DNA of 64,000 nucleotides from Actinomadura harenae (GTDB taxonomy: Bacteria; Actinomycetota; Actinomycetes; Streptosporangiales; Streptosporangiaceae), in the NCBI RefSeq assembly GCF_003696215.1, contig NZ_RFFG01000007.1, positions 1 to 64,000 of the forward strand, read 5' to 3'. The notes under the pieces are model-generated. The model did no database searches. It worked only from the letters and a program-made list of their open reading frames with translations, and was not told the DNA's origin. Shown in pieces: positions 1 through 8,824 of the stretch (position 1 is its first letter; the number at the start of each line of letters is the position of its first letter). The translations under genes and the position numbers were made by a program.

Positions 1-2
1 CC

Positions 3-92
3 GACATCCTGGCAGCCCAACGCCGAGAACGCGCCCGCATCCGCAGCCAACGCCAACAACGATGGGGCCGCCCCCGCAGCAAAGCCGCGTGA
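3..92 (+). CDS. C-terminal end of an unidentified protein (cut by window edge)
   Basis: An open frame runs from the window edge to a TGA at 90-92 and gives 29 residues. The peptide is very basic, alternating Arg and Gln and ending GRPRSKAA. Its codons have G or C at most third positions, as expected of real coding sequence here. Basic tails of this kind occur in DNA-binding proteins and in some transposases or recombinases, but 29 residues are too few for an assignment. The other two forward frames read as low-complexity Pro or Ala runs. Confidence 0.4.
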   Translation, partial: DILAAQRRERARIRSQRQQRWGRPRSKAA

Positions 93-156
93 CCAAACCC
101 GGCAAACCTTCCCGGTCAGCGCACTAGAGTGCGTTTGTTCTGTGACGAGGAGCCTC

Positions 157-1167
157 ATGAGCCATCCCCCCACGCCCCCGAGGGATCCTCGGTACGCGCC
201 GCTTCAGCAGGGACACCCTGCGCAGCCCTACGCGCCGCGGCCCGAGAATCCGGCTCAGCCGTACGCGCCCCAGCCGCAACCTGGATTCGTCCAGCCGGGG
301 CCGCCGCATCAGGGGTACGCGCAGCCTGCGCCGCCGCAACCGGTTCCTCCGCAGCCCGCACCCCCGCAGTACGCGCCGCAGCCCGCACCCCCGCAGTACG
401 CGCCGCAGCCCGCACCCCCGCAGTACGCGCCGCAACCTGCGCCGCCGCAGTACGCCGCGCCGCCGCCCGCGCCCCCGCAGCAGTACGCGGCGCCTCCGCA
501 GCAGTATCAGCAGCAGCCTTATCCGCAGCAGGCGTACCGGCCGGGGCCGCCGCAGGGGGCTCCGGCCGATCTCTATGCCCAGTCGCTGCTGGTCTATGAC
601 CAGCCACAAGGCTTCTTCTCCGTGGAGGCGAACTACACGATCTGGTCGGCGGACGGACGGCCCGCCGCGTACGTCCGCGAAGAGGGTGTCAACGGCGCGC
701 GCAAGGTGTTCCGCGCCCTGAACCAGGGGACGCAGAACAACGCCGAGCGCCGCCTGACCATCATGCGCCCGGACGGCATGCCGCTCTTCACCTTCTACAA
801 GCCGTACGGGTTCGCGCACACGCCCAAGATGCACATCCTGTCCCCGCACAACCAGCCCATCGGCTACCTGCGGAAACGCGCGCTGCGCGGGTGGGAGATG
901 CTGGACGCCTACGACCGGCAGATCGGCTACTACGAGCTGTACACCGGTCGGGTCAAGGACAACGCGGAGAACGACCTGGCCCTGTTCCGCCGTGCCAGCG
1001 AGGGGTTCGGCGACCTGCTCGCCCAGGCGTTCACCGGATCGGACCGGTACGTGCTGCGCCAGCTCGTCCAGCTGCCCGAGCCGTTCAGGACGCTGACGCT
1101 CGCCTGCCCGCTCGCGTTCGACACCGCCGTGTCGCAGAACCGCAGCCTCGGGGGCCTCCTCACCTGA
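157..1167 (+). CDS. Proline-rich scramblase/LURP-one-like (tubby-fold) protein
   Basis: This 336-residue protein has two parts. Residues 1 to about 140 are a Pro/Gln/Tyr/Ala-rich tail with four tandem PQPAPPQYA units. Residues 145-336 look like a phospholipid-scramblase/LURP-one-related domain: alternating strands of the type WSADGRPAAYV, LTIMRPDGMPLFTFYKP and GYLRKRALRGWEMLDA, then a hydrophobic C-terminal helix. Family members bind or sit on membranes, and the bacterial proteins have no proven reaction. The ATG at 157 is chosen because GAGGAG lies 4 bases upstream; an in-frame ATG at 142 lacks such a site. No signal peptide is seen, so the Pro-rich tail is probably cytoplasmic. Confidence 0.8.
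   Translation: MSHPPTPPRDPRYAPLQQGHPAQPYAPRPENPAQPYAPQPQPGFVQPGPPHQGYAQPAPPQPVPPQPAPPQYAPQPAPPQYAPQPAPPQYAPQPAPPQYAAPPPAPPQQYAAPPQQYQQQPYPQQAYRPGPPQGAPADLYAQSLLVYDQPQGFFSVEANYTIWSADGRPAAYVREEGVNGARKVFRALNQGTQNNAERRLTIMRPDGMPLFTFYKPYGFAHTPKMHILSPHNQPIGYLRKRALRGWEMLDAYDRQIGYYELYTGRVKDNAENDLALFRRASEGFGDLLAQAFTGSDRYVLRQLVQLPEPFRTLTLACPLAFDTAVSQNRSLGGLLT
349..456 (+). repeat. Four tandem 27-bp units encoding PQPAPPQYA
   Basis: Units lie at 349-375, 376-402, 403-429 and 430-456. The first three are identical at the DNA level and the fourth has drifted. DNA identity within a coding repeat suggests recent in-frame expansion, so copy number may differ between strains. Confidence 0.95.
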
Positions 1168-1192
1168 CGTCCACCGCCTCCGGTCCGGCGCC

Positions 1193-1228
1193 CGCCTGAC
1201 GAACCGGCGCCGCCTGACGAACCGGCGT
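1193..1228. repeat. 18-bp direct repeat between two convergent stop codons
   Basis: Two adjacent 18-bp copies (CGCCTGACGAACCGGCGC at 1193-1210 and 1211-1228) differ only in the last base. The second copy ends on the first base of the MarR gene's stop codon, which is read on the minus strand. The scramblase-like gene ends at 1167 with a similar CACCTGACG. This is one of several short tandem duplications at gene ends in the window. Confidence 0.85.
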
Positions 1229-1659
1229 CAGGCCTGGTCGTACCTGGTGAAGCGGATGAGGAGATCGCGCAGGGTGCGGCGCTCGTCGTCGGTGAAGTCC
1301 TCGAGGAGGTACTCGTGGGCCGCGTCGGCGACGGCGTCGGCCTCGGCGAAGACCTCGCGGCCCCGGTCGGTGAGGGTGATGGCCTGCGTGCGGCGGTCGC
1401 TCGGGACGGGCGTCCGGGTGATCAGCCCCATGCGCTCCATGTCGTCCACGAGGCGGACCATCGTGGACTTGTCCATGGACAGCTCGTCGGCCAGCCGCCG
1501 CTGGCTGCAGGGGCCCCTCCGGTCCAGAACGGCCAGCGCCCCGTACTGGAAGCTCTTCAGGCCCATCGGACGCAGGGCCTCGGTGAAGACCTCGCGCGCG
1601 TGGACGTGGGCGAGGCGCAGCAGCATGCCCACGGGCGGGTCGTGCGGGTTGTTCGTCAC
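1228..1659 (-). CDS. MarR-family transcriptional regulator
   Basis: The protein is a 143-residue winged-helix regulator. It shows the MarR core: SQRRLADELSMDKSTMVRLV as the helix-turn-helix, then the wing with the SDRRTQAITLTDRGREV signature. The reading frame is open to 1719, but the longer version would start inside the palindromic operator at 1684-1720 and has no ribosome site. The GTG at 1659 has GGGAA upstream and gives the usual MarR length. It is divergent from a membrane protein and a multicopper oxidase, so it probably represses them and itself. The ligand is unknown; phenolics or oxidants are typical for the family. Confidence 0.9.
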   Translation of the reverse strand: MTNNPHDPPVGMLLRLAHVHAREVFTEALRPMGLKSFQYGALAVLDRRGPCSQRRLADELSMDKSTMVRLVDDMERMGLITRTPVPSDRRTQAITLTDRGREVFAEADAVADAAHEYLLEDFTDDERRTLRDLLIRFTRYDQA

Positions 1660-1683
1660 AGGTTCCCAGTCTAGACCGCCTGA

Positions 1684-1720
1684 GATGGTTTCATTTGAGA
1701 TAGATTCATCTGAGACCATC
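1684..1720. promoter_or_regulatory. Probable MarR operator in the divergent promoter region
   Basis: A 37-bp near-palindrome centred on 1702 has the form GATGGTnTCAnnTGA, N7, TCAnnTGAnACCATC. It can also be read as two 8-bp boxes, TCATTTGA at 1691-1698 and TCATCTGA at 1706-1713, 15 bp apart. Its place between the MarR gene and its divergent neighbours makes it the likely MarR site. Binding is inferred. Confidence 0.7.
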
Positions 1721-1742
1721 CCACGTGAAACTGGTGACCGTG

Positions 1743-2165
1743 ATGCGACGAACCCCCCGACCCTGGACGGTGCTGCTCTTCCGGGTGGCGGCCGTTCTCC
1801 AGGCCTTGCTGATCTTCCTCCAAGCGATCCTGGCGGGTCGCTTCCTGTCCGGCGGATACGGCGCGCTGAGCATGCACAGCGCCAACGCGATGCTCACCAC
1901 CTTCGTCGGGATGCTCGCGATCGCCGCCGCCGTGCTCGTGTGGCGGCCGGGCGGCGGCCCGGCCCGGCCGATCATCCCCGCCGTGGTGATGGTGGTCCTG
2001 GAGACCGTCCAGATGGGGCTCGGGATGGGCCGGGTGCTGACCCTGCACGTCCCGCTGGGGACGGCCCTGCTGGTCGGCGCGCTCACCCTGGTCCGCCTCG
2101 CCTTCCGGCTCGGCTCCGGGAAGGACGCCCCCTCCCGGGCCGAGCGCGTCACGGAGGTCGTGTGA
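1743..2165 (+). CDS. Small four-helix membrane protein, first gene of a multicopper oxidase operon
   Basis: This is a 140-residue integral membrane protein with four predicted hydrophobic segments (about 8-30, 45-65, 72-92 and 98-118) and a charged C-terminus. I do not recognise a named family. Small four-helix proteins of this type often carry haem or assist redox partners, but no conserved His pair proves that here. Its stop overlaps the start of the multicopper oxidase (TGATG), so the two are translationally coupled. An upstream in-frame GTG at 1725 is possible, but the ATG at 1743 gives the more usual MRRTPRPW beginning. Regulation is probably by the divergent MarR protein. Confidence 0.8.
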   Translation: MRRTPRPWTVLLFRVAAVLQALLIFLQAILAGRFLSGGYGALSMHSANAMLTTFVGMLAIAAAVLVWRPGGGPARPIIPAVVMVVLETVQMGLGMGRVLTLHVPLGTALLVGALTLVRLAFRLGSGKDAPSRAERVTEVV

Positions 2166-3733
2166 TGGCGGGCGACCGGGGGGCGCTGTCACGGCGCGGC
2201 TTCATCGGAGCCGGGATCGCCGTCGGCGTGGGCGCGGGCGCCGTGGCGCTCGGCGGTGCGAAGTACCTCGGCACCGCCCAGCCCGGCAGGCTGCTGGCGA
2301 GCAGGCGGCCGCTGCCCAGGCCCTTCGAACGTCCGCTGCGGCTGCCGCCCGTCCTGAGGCCCGCCCACGCGGACGCGACGACCGACTACTACGAGATCAC
2401 CCAGCGCGCCGCCGACCTGGACATCCTGGGGGACGTGAAGACGACCGCCTGGACCTACGGCGGAACGTTCCCGGGCCCGACGATCGTGTCCCGCTCGGGA
2501 CGCCGGACGGTCGTCAAGCACACCAACCGGCTGCCGCGGCCCGTGGTCGTCCACCTGCACGGGGGCCACACGCCGCACGACAGCGACGGCTACCCGGGCG
2601 ACGAGATCCTGCCCGCCGGCGGGAAGCCGACCATGGCGATGGGCGGCCACCCCATGCCGGGCAAGCCCGTCATCGGCAGCCGCGACTACACCTACCCGAT
2701 GAACCAGCGGGCCGCGACGCTCTGGTACCACGACCACCGGATGGGGTTCACCGGCGCGAGCGTGTGGCGCGGGCTGGCCGGGTTCCACCTCGTCCACGAC
2801 GACGAGGAGGAGCGGCTGCCGCTGCCGCGCGGCGACCGCGACCTCCCGCTGATGATCACGGACCGGTCGTTCGCCGCGGACGGGTCGTTCTCCTACCCGT
2901 CCATCGACCGGACGCTGGAGACCGTGCCCGGCGTCCACGCGGCCCACATGAACGGCGTCCTCGGGGACGTCATCCTGGTCAACGGCGTGCCGTGGCCGGT
3001 GCACCCCGTCCAGCGCCTGCGCTACCGGCTGCGGCTGCTGAACGCGTCGAACTCCCGCAACTACCGGCTCGCGCTCGACCCGCCGCCGCCCGGCGGCAAG
3101 GGCCTGGTCCAGATCGGCTCGGACGGCGGCCTGCTCTCCCGGCCGATCGCGCACGACGGCATCGACGCCGCCCCGGCGGAGCGGTTCGACGTGGTCGTCG
3201 ACTTCGCCCGGTACCGCCCCGGCACGCGCGTGCGGCTCGTGAACCAGCTGGGCGACGGCCGGACGCGCGAGGTCATGGCGTTCGACGTGTCGTCCTCGTC
3301 CAAGGCGCCGCACGAGGACTCCAAGGTCCCCGCCCACCTGTCGAGGATCCCCCGGCTCGACCCGGCGAAGGCCGTGGTGACCAGGACGTTCCTGCTCCAG
3401 AAGAAGGGGGGCAGCTGGCAGATCAACGGGCGCGAGTACGAGCCCGGCAGGCCGCTGGCCCGCCCGAGGCTCGGGCAGCTGGAGCGGTGGCGGTTCGTCA
3501 CGGACCTGCACCACCCGATCCACCTGCACCTGGACGCCTTCCAGGTGATCGCGCGCGGTACCCGCGGCCTCGGCGCGTACGACCACGGCTGGAAGGACAC
3601 GATGGACCTGCGCCCGGCCGAGGCCGCCGAGGTCGCCGTGAGGTTCACCGACTACCCGGGCGCGTTCGTGTTCCACTGCCACAACCTCGAGCACGAGGAC
3701 ATGGCGATGATGGCCGATTTCACCACGGAGTAA
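2165..3733 (+). CDS. Tat-exported multicopper oxidase (CotA/bilirubin-oxidase/FtsP-like)
   Basis: The 522-residue protein starts at the ATG that overlaps the upstream stop. Residues 10-30 (SRRGFIGAG, then a hydrophobic stretch) form a twin-arginine signal, so it is exported folded with copper. All copper motifs are present: HLHGGH near residue 128, WYHDH near 187, HPIHLH near 450-455, and HCHNLEHEDMAMM near 504-516. The last contains the type 1 Cys and an axial Met. Family members oxidise phenols, bilirubin or metal ions with O2. The substrate cannot be read from sequence; copper or phenolic stress would fit control by a MarR repressor. Confidence 0.93.
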   Translation: MAGDRGALSRRGFIGAGIAVGVGAGAVALGGAKYLGTAQPGRLLASRRPLPRPFERPLRLPPVLRPAHADATTDYYEITQRAADLDILGDVKTTAWTYGGTFPGPTIVSRSGRRTVVKHTNRLPRPVVVHLHGGHTPHDSDGYPGDEILPAGGKPTMAMGGHPMPGKPVIGSRDYTYPMNQRAATLWYHDHRMGFTGASVWRGLAGFHLVHDDEEERLPLPRGDRDLPLMITDRSFAADGSFSYPSIDRTLETVPGVHAAHMNGVLGDVILVNGVPWPVHPVQRLRYRLRLLNASNSRNYRLALDPPPPGGKGLVQIGSDGGLLSRPIAHDGIDAAPAERFDVVVDFARYRPGTRVRLVNQLGDGRTREVMAFDVSSSSKAPHEDSKVPAHLSRIPRLDPAKAVVTRTFLLQKKGGSWQINGREYEPGRPLARPRLGQLERWRFVTDLHHPIHLHLDAFQVIARGTRGLGAYDHGWKDTMDLRPAEAAEVAVRFTDYPGAFVFHCHNLEHEDMAMMADFTTE

Positions 3734-3769
3734 GTGTCCGGCCAAGTTTCCTTGACCGTTACCCTGATC

Positions 3770-3806
3770 GGCGATCACCGGGACAAGAGCGGCCCCGGTG
3801 ATCGCC
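3770..3806 (+). terminator. Strong 13-bp hairpin after the multicopper oxidase gene
   Basis: Perfect arms GGCGATCACCGGG (3770-3782) and CCCGGTGATCGCC (3794-3806) enclose an 11-base loop. There is no U-tract, as is common for actinobacterial hairpin terminators. It lies 28 bases before the next start codon, so it could instead be a leader structure of that gene. Confidence 0.55.
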
Positions 3807-3833
3807 AAATGACGATCACGTTCGGGGGACGGT

Positions 3834-4619
3834 GTGCGCAAGCGCGGACTGGCGGTGGCCGGGGCGGCCGTGGGACTGACGGCGGTGGTGGCGGCCGGGT
3901 GGGGCGCGCAGTCGTACCTCGGGTCGTCCGGGTCCGGCGCGCGGTCGTCGGGGCCGTCCGGCCTGGCCGGGCCGTCGAGGACGGCGTCCCCGGACGGCGC
4001 CCCGACCCGGTCCGGGGCGCCGAGCCCGAACGCCTCGCGGCTCCGCATGGTCAACGGACGGGCCCAGCCGCCGACGGTCCGCGTCCCCCGGTCCGCGAGC
4101 GGCCGGTACGCCGTCGCGAAGGGGACGGCGCGGCCCCCCGCGGGCGCGCGCGGCACGATCGTCCGGTACACGGTGGAGATGGAACGCGGCCTGCCGTTCG
4201 ACCTCACCGAGTTCGCCTCGAACGTCCACCGGGTGCTCAACGACCCGCGGAGCTGGGGGCACGGCGGCACGATGCGGTTCGTCCGGGTCGCCCAGGGGCC
4301 GGTCTCGTTCCGGGTCGCGCTGTCCAGCCCCGCCCTGACCGACCGGCTGTGCGCGCCGCTCGTCACCGGCGGGGAGCTGTCCTGCCGCCAGGGCTCCCGC
4401 TCGGTGATCAACGCGCGCCGCTGGGGGACCGGCGTCCCCTGGTACAAGGGCGACCTGGCCGCCTACCGCGAGTACGTGATCAACCACGAGGTCGGGCACG
4501 CGCTCGGCCACGGCCACGAGCAGTGCCCCGGCCCGGGACGCCGCGCGCCCGCGATGGTCCAGCAGACCAAGTCGCTGTACGGATGCCGCCCGAATCCCTG
4601 GCCGTATCCGTCCGAATGA
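3834..4619 (+). CDS. DUF3152 secreted metzincin-like protein
   Basis: The 261-residue protein has an N-terminal hydrophobic segment (about residues 5-28) acting as signal or anchor, then a Ser/Gly/Pro linker. The C-terminal DUF3152 domain carries [14 protein letters not shown] from residue 218. The HExxHxxGxxH core matches zinc-dependent metzincin proteases. DUF3152 proteins are widespread in actinomycetes and predicted to be extracellular, with no known substrate. The start is a GTG just after a GGGGGA site. It stands between the oxidase operon and mnmA and seems to be a single gene. Confidence 0.88.
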   Translation: MRKRGLAVAGAAVGLTAVVAAGWGAQSYLGSSGSGARSSGPSGLAGPSRTASPDGAPTRSGAPSPNASRLRMVNGRAQPPTVRVPRSASGRYAVAKGTARPPAGARGTIVRYTVEMERGLPFDLTEFASNVHRVLNDPRSWGHGGTMRFVRVAQGPVSFRVALSSPALTDRLCAPLVTGGELSCRQGSRSVINARRWGTGVPWYKGDLAAYREYVINHEVGHALGHGHEQCPGPGRRAPAMVQQTKSLYGCRPNPWPYPSE

Positions 4620-4653
4620 AGGAGTGGCGGGCGGCCCTTACGCTGGAGGGGTT

Positions 4654-5730
4654 ATGACTCTGCGCGTACTGGCCGCCATGTCCGGCGGCGTCGACTCCGC
4701 CGTGGCCGCCGCCCGTGCCGCCGAGATGGGGCACGATGTCACCGGCGTCCACATGGCCCTGTCCAGCGACCCCCAGTCCTACCGGACGGGCGCGCGCGGC
4801 TGCTGCACCCTGGAGGACTCCCGGGACGCGCGCCGCGCCGCCGACGCGATCGGCATCCCCTTCTACGTCTGGGACCTGGCCGAACGCTTCCGGAACGACG
4901 TGATCGACGACTTCGTCAGCGAGTACGCGGCGGGCCGCACGCCCAACCCGTGCCTGCGCTGCAACGAGAAGATCAAGTTCCAGGCGCTGCTCGACCGGGC
5001 CGTCGCGCTCGGCTTCGACGCCGTCTGCACCGGCCACTACGCCCGCTGGGACGGCGCGACCCTGCGCCGCGCCGTCGACGGGGCCAAGGACCAGTCCTAC
5101 GTCCTGGCCGTCTGCACGCCCGAGCAGCTGTCCCGGGCGATCTTCCCGCTGGGCGACACCACCAAGGCCGACATCCGGGTCGAGGCCGACCGGCGCGGCA
5201 TCCAGGTCGCCAAGAAGCCCGACAGCCACGACATCTGCTTCATCGCGGACGGCGACACCAAGGGGTTCCTGGCCGAGCGGCTCGGCGCCGCGCCCGGCCC
5301 CATCGTGGACGTCGACGGCGAGGAGCTCGGCGAGCACGAGGGCGCGTACGCGTACACGATCGGGCAGCGCAAGGGGCTCCGGCTGGGCCGTCCCGCCCCG
5401 GACGGCAGGCCCCGCTACGTCCTGGACATCTCCCCGGTGACCAACACGGTGACGGTCGGGCCGCGCGAGGCGCTGGACGTCCACGAGATCACGGCGGAGC
5501 GTCCGGTGTGGCTGGGCGAGGCGCCCGCCGGACCGGTCGGCTGCCAGGTGCAGCTGCGGGCGCACGGCGAGGTCCACGACTGCACGGCCGAGCCCGTCGA
5601 GGACGGCGTCCGCATCCGCCTGGACCGTCCCGCGCGCGGCGTCGCCGCAGGTCAGGCCGCTGTCCTCTACGTGGGTGACCGCGTTCTCGGCTCGGCGACG
5701 ATCTCCGAGGCGACCCGCGTCCCCGCCTGA
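4654..5730 (+). CDS. mnmA: tRNA-specific 2-thiouridylase MnmA
   Basis: MnmA uses ATP and a persulfide sulfur to make 2-thiouridine at wobble position 34 of tRNA-Lys, tRNA-Glu and tRNA-Gln. The 358-residue protein has the PP-loop SGGVDSA (about residues 10-16) and the two catalytic cysteines, in NPCLRC near residue 100 and SHDICF near 195. The C-terminal third is the usual beta-barrel. The ATG at 4654 follows GGAGGGG. In many actinobacteria a cysteine desulfurase gene (sulfur donor) sits directly upstream; here that place holds the DUF3152 gene. Confidence 0.97.
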   Translation: MTLRVLAAMSGGVDSAVAAARAAEMGHDVTGVHMALSSDPQSYRTGARGCCTLEDSRDARRAADAIGIPFYVWDLAERFRNDVIDDFVSEYAAGRTPNPCLRCNEKIKFQALLDRAVALGFDAVCTGHYARWDGATLRRAVDGAKDQSYVLAVCTPEQLSRAIFPLGDTTKADIRVEADRRGIQVAKKPDSHDICFIADGDTKGFLAERLGAAPGPIVDVDGEELGEHEGAYAYTIGQRKGLRLGRPAPDGRPRYVLDISPVTNTVTVGPREALDVHEITAERPVWLGEAPAGPVGCQVQLRAHGEVHDCTAEPVEDGVRIRLDRPARGVAAGQAAVLYVGDRVLGSATISEATRVPA

Positions 5731-5757
5731 TCGCGGGCCGGGTCCCGCCTGATCCGG
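5719..5757 (+). repeat. Imperfect tandem duplication spanning the mnmA stop codon
   Basis: The 10-mer CCGCCTGATC at 5723-5732 contains the mnmA TGA and recurs at 5745-5754, 22 bp on, within a longer similar block (GTCCC(C)GCCTGATC). The second copy is non-coding. Confidence 0.7.
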
Positions 5758-5856
5758 GCGGCCGCGCCGCGCCCGTTCCGGGTGGGCGCGGCCCTGGGCA
5801 CCGGCGGGCCGGGTCCGTAAGCTCCCGTGGGCATCCCCACGTGAGAGGAGCCGCCC

Positions 5857-6675
5857 GTGAGACATGGCGTCTCGACGTTCGTCACCGACGACGGCATCGG
5901 CCCGGCCGCGCTCGGACGCGCCCTGGAGGAGCGGGGCTTCGGCTCGCTGTTCCTGGCCGAGCACACCCACATCCCGGTCAGCCGCGAGTCGCCGTGGCCG
6001 GGCGGCGCGGAGCTGCCGCGCCGCTACTACCGGACCTACGACCCATTCGTGGCGCTGAGCGCGGCCGCCGCCGTCACCGAGCGCCTCACGGTCGCGACGG
6101 GCATCGCCCTGATCGTCCAGCGTGACCCGATCATCCTGGCGAAGGAGGTCGCGTCGCTCGACCATGTGTCCGGTGGACGGGCCGTCCTGGGCGTCGGCGC
6201 GGGCTGGAACCGTGAGGAGATGCGCAACCACGGCACCGACCCGCGCACGCGCACGAGGCTGCTGCGCGAACGCGTCCTCGCGGTGAAGGAGCTGTGGACG
6301 AAGGACGAGGCGGAGTTCCACGGCGAGTTCGTCGACTTCGACCCGGTGTTCTCCTACCCGAAGCCCGTCCAGGACCCGCATCCGCCGATCCTGCTGGGCG
6401 GGTCCGGTCCGACCACGTTCGACCGGGTCGTGGAGTTCGGCGACGGCTGGATGCCGATCTACGGCCGGGGCACCGGAGACCTCCGGAACCAGGTCGCCGA
6501 CCTGCGTGAACGCGCCGGACGCCGCCTGCCGGTGACGGTGTTCGACGTCCCGCGGAAGGCCGAGGCCGTCGACGAGCTGGAGGCGGCCGGGGTGGACGAG
6601 ATCCTGTTCAATCTCCCCACCGGGCCCGAGGACGAGACGCTGCGGACCCTGGACGAGCTGGCCAAGCTGTTCTGA
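5857..6675 (+). CDS. LLM-class F420-dependent oxidoreductase
   Basis: The 272-residue protein is a luciferase-like (LLM) TIM barrel of the actinobacterial F420 type. Visible features are EERGFGSLFLAEHTHIP at the N-terminus, ATGIALIVQRDPIILAKEVASLD, GVGAGWNREEMRNHG and PILLGGSGPTTFDRVVEFGDGWMP. Family members move hydride between F420H2 and an organic substrate. The substrate is unknown. The GTG start has GAGAGGAG upstream, and a TAAGCT -10-like box lies at 5817-5822. It is monocistronic and ends at a bidirectional terminator. Confidence 0.92.
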   Translation: MRHGVSTFVTDDGIGPAALGRALEERGFGSLFLAEHTHIPVSRESPWPGGAELPRRYYRTYDPFVALSAAAAVTERLTVATGIALIVQRDPIILAKEVASLDHVSGGRAVLGVGAGWNREEMRNHGTDPRTRTRLLRERVLAVKELWTKDEAEFHGEFVDFDPVFSYPKPVQDPHPPILLGGSGPTTFDRVVEFGDGWMPIYGRGTGDLRNQVADLRERAGRRLPVTVFDVPRKAEAVDELEAAGVDEILFNLPTGPEDETLRTLDELAKLF

Positions 6676-6686
6676 TCCCGTCCGAA

Positions 6687-6728
6687 CGAAACGGGGAGCC
6701 CCCGCGTGGCGAGGGGCTCCCCGTTTCG
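6687..6728. terminator. Bidirectional terminator between convergent genes
   Basis: A perfect 16-bp stem has arms CGAAACGGGGAGCCCC (6687-6702) and GGGGCTCCCCGTTTCG (6713-6728), with T-rich ends on both strands. It separates the LLM oxidoreductase gene from the beta-helix gene. Confidence 0.93.
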
Positions 6729-6736
6729 TCGTCGTT

Positions 6737-8824
6737 CTAGCGCTTGGCCATGAAGGCGGCGGCGTGGTTGTAGAGCTTGTACAGCTTGAAGGCCGTCGCG
6801 TACGCGGGCGCGCACGCGTTACCGAACACGGTCGTGGCCTGCTCGTCGGTCAGCGTGCCTCCGATGGCGGCGTGGTCGCTGGATCCGATGCGCGCGCCGA
6901 ACACCTGGCGCATGACGTCCAGCATGTGCTGGCGCTGGGCGGGCGTGACGGTCTTCCACCAGAGGCAGTCCACGTGCGAGAGGCTGCCGTCCTCCTCGTT
7001 CTCGTTGGCGGCGGCGGTCTTTCCGGGAGCCGTCCTGTTCGCGGTGCCGGGCTTGGCCGGAGTCGTGTACCAGGGGCATGCGCCACCGGGCGCGCGCGTG
7101 TCCTGCGTGATGCAGGTGAGGAGCTCCGCCTCGTTGCTCAGGTTGCCGAACCCGACGCTGAGCCAGGGCGCGCGTCCGCTGTAGCAGTCCGGAAGGTTCG
7201 CCGGGGACGACGTGACCTTCTTGCCCGGCGCGGCCTTGTTGCCCCACCAGCAGTTGCCGGTGTTGCCGGGGAACGCGTCCCACCAGAAGTCCACGCCGTT
7301 CGGGGCGACCGTCCCGGTGGGTGAGACGCCCATGGTGTTGCCATAGAACTTGTTGCGGTAGGACGTGGAGACCGTCAGCGGGTTGCAGCCGGGGATGTCG
7401 TTCCGGTTCCCGCACACGGCCGCGTCCGGGGACGAGAACAGCATCGGCCCGCGCCGCCAGTTGTCGTAGATGTGGTTCTGCCGGACGACGTTGTCGTTGC
7501 CGCCCGCGATCCACAGGGCCGTCCCCACGGGCACGGGCACGGTCGGGGAGACGTCCGAGCCCGGCAGGTACGGGTTGTAGTTGTTCGAGTAGAAGTTGTT
7601 GGCCTCGACCAGATCACCCTGCTGCGGGAAGCCGGGGTGGCCGGCGGCAGTGAACACGTCCGTGGTGAATCCGAGCGAGTTCCCGTAGAAGTTGTTGTGG
7701 TCGACGTGGGTGGCCGAGCCGTCCGTTCCCGAGTAGCCACTGGTGTTGTGGTGGGAGTCGCAGTAGCGGATCTCCTGGCTGTAGCGGAACGCCGGGTACC
7801 ACTTGGTGTCGCGTCCGGCCGAGGTCTTCGCGCCCGCGCCCGGGTAGAGGCCGGAGTCGCCGCTGCCGGCAGCCTCGCAGTTCTGGATGAGCCCGTGGTC
7901 CTCCACGAACGTCAGGACGCCGTACTCACCCGAGTAGTACGCCTTGAACCGGTCGAGCAGATAGCCGTCCGTCTCCAGGACGTAGATCCCGTGCTCGTTC
8001 GCGTGCCGGACGTTCATGTTCCGTAGGACGAACCCGTCGGCGCGGTCGACACGCAGGGCGACGTCCTTGGCGGAGCCGCGCGGGCCGCCGTTTCCGGAGG
8101 CGACGCGTCCGGCGTCCACGACGACGTCGTCGGCGCCGACCCCGGACCCTTCCATCTGCAGGTTGCATCGGATGCACGAGCCGAGGTTGGGGATGCCGTG
8201 CCTGTCCACGAGCGGCGGGTCGGGGTCCTTACCGGCTCCGGGCGTGCGTCCCATGACGGCGATGAGGTTGGCGTCGTTCTGGCACCTGTACTCGCCCAGG
8301 TAGGAATACGCCCCGGACAGTAGTTCGTACTGCTTGCAGGCCGGGTCGTGGGTGAGCGCCTTACGGGACGTCGGCTCCGTGTAGACCCCCGGTAGGACGA
8401 CCACACGGTCGTTGTTGCCGGACGCCGTCACCGCGGCCTGGATCTCATGGAAGGAGCAGCGGGCGAACAACGCCTTGTTGGTCTTCCACAAGGCGTCGGC
8501 CTCGGCCTTGCCGAGCTTCCTGTGGTCATGCGGCCGGATGTAGTAGCCCGCGCGCCGGGCCTTGTCGATGGACGCGCGCAGGCGGGTCAGAGAGTCGGAC
8601 TGGCACACCACGTGCGTCCGGCTGCCCGGCTGCAGGGCCGACGCGAGGGTCCGGGCCGTCGGCACCTTCCCGCCCGCGCACGGGCTGACCGAGCAGTCCG
8701 GCTTGGGATCGGGCCAGTAGGAAGGACGTTCGATGTGGGCCTGGGCCGGGGCGGTCAGCCCCAGGACCACCAGGCAGGCGATCAGTGAGGACGTCAGGAG
8801 ACGGCGGGACGTGGCTCTGCTCAC
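6737..8824 (-). CDS. Secreted right-handed parallel beta-helix protein
   Basis: The 695-residue protein begins with a Sec signal (Arg-rich start, hydrophobic stretch, AQAH cleavage region near residue 30). The centre shows beta-helix coils with short polar repeats such as NMNVRHANEHGIYV, GLIQNCEAAGSGDSG, VDHNNFYGN, VEANNFYSN and VRQNHIYDN. This is typical of pectate-lyase-like or NosD-like folds. The C-terminal 120 residues hold several Cys and a conserved-looking helical segment. A polysaccharide substrate is likely but cannot be named. The GTG at 8824 is preferred over the TTG one codon earlier. It is convergent with the preceding gene and alone in its transcript. Confidence 0.85.
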   Translation of the reverse strand: MSRATSRRLLTSSLIACLVVLGLTAPAQAHIERPSYWPDPKPDCSVSPCAGGKVPTARTLASALQPGSRTHVVCQSDSLTRLRASIDKARRAGYYIRPHDHRKLGKAEADALWKTNKALFARCSFHEIQAAVTASGNNDRVVVLPGVYTEPTSRKALTHDPACKQYELLSGAYSYLGEYRCQNDANLIAVMGRTPGAGKDPDPPLVDRHGIPNLGSCIRCNLQMEGSGVGADDVVVDAGRVASGNGGPRGSAKDVALRVDRADGFVLRNMNVRHANEHGIYVLETDGYLLDRFKAYYSGEYGVLTFVEDHGLIQNCEAAGSGDSGLYPGAGAKTSAGRDTKWYPAFRYSQEIRYCDSHHNTSGYSGTDGSATHVDHNNFYGNSLGFTTDVFTAAGHPGFPQQGDLVEANNFYSNNYNPYLPGSDVSPTVPVPVGTALWIAGGNDNVVRQNHIYDNWRRGPMLFSSPDAAVCGNRNDIPGCNPLTVSTSYRNKFYGNTMGVSPTGTVAPNGVDFWWDAFPGNTGNCWWGNKAAPGKKVTSSPANLPDCYSGRAPWLSVGFGNLSNEAELLTCITQDTRAPGGACPWYTTPAKPGTANRTAPGKTAAANENEEDGSLSHVDCLWWKTVTPAQRQHMLDVMRQVFGARIGSSDHAAIGGTLTDEQATTVFGNACAPAYATAFKLYKLYNHAAAFMAKR

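Noticed and set aside
349..456. CRISPR-like array
   Set aside because: The 27-bp units are contiguous, without spacers, and encode a Pro-rich peptide. No cas genes are present. The other tandem repeats in the window also lack spacers.
2189..4447. A 752-codon minus-strand frame over the multicopper oxidase and DUF3152 genes
   Set aside because: Same compositional artefact. No domain is seen, and both opposite genes have intact motifs.
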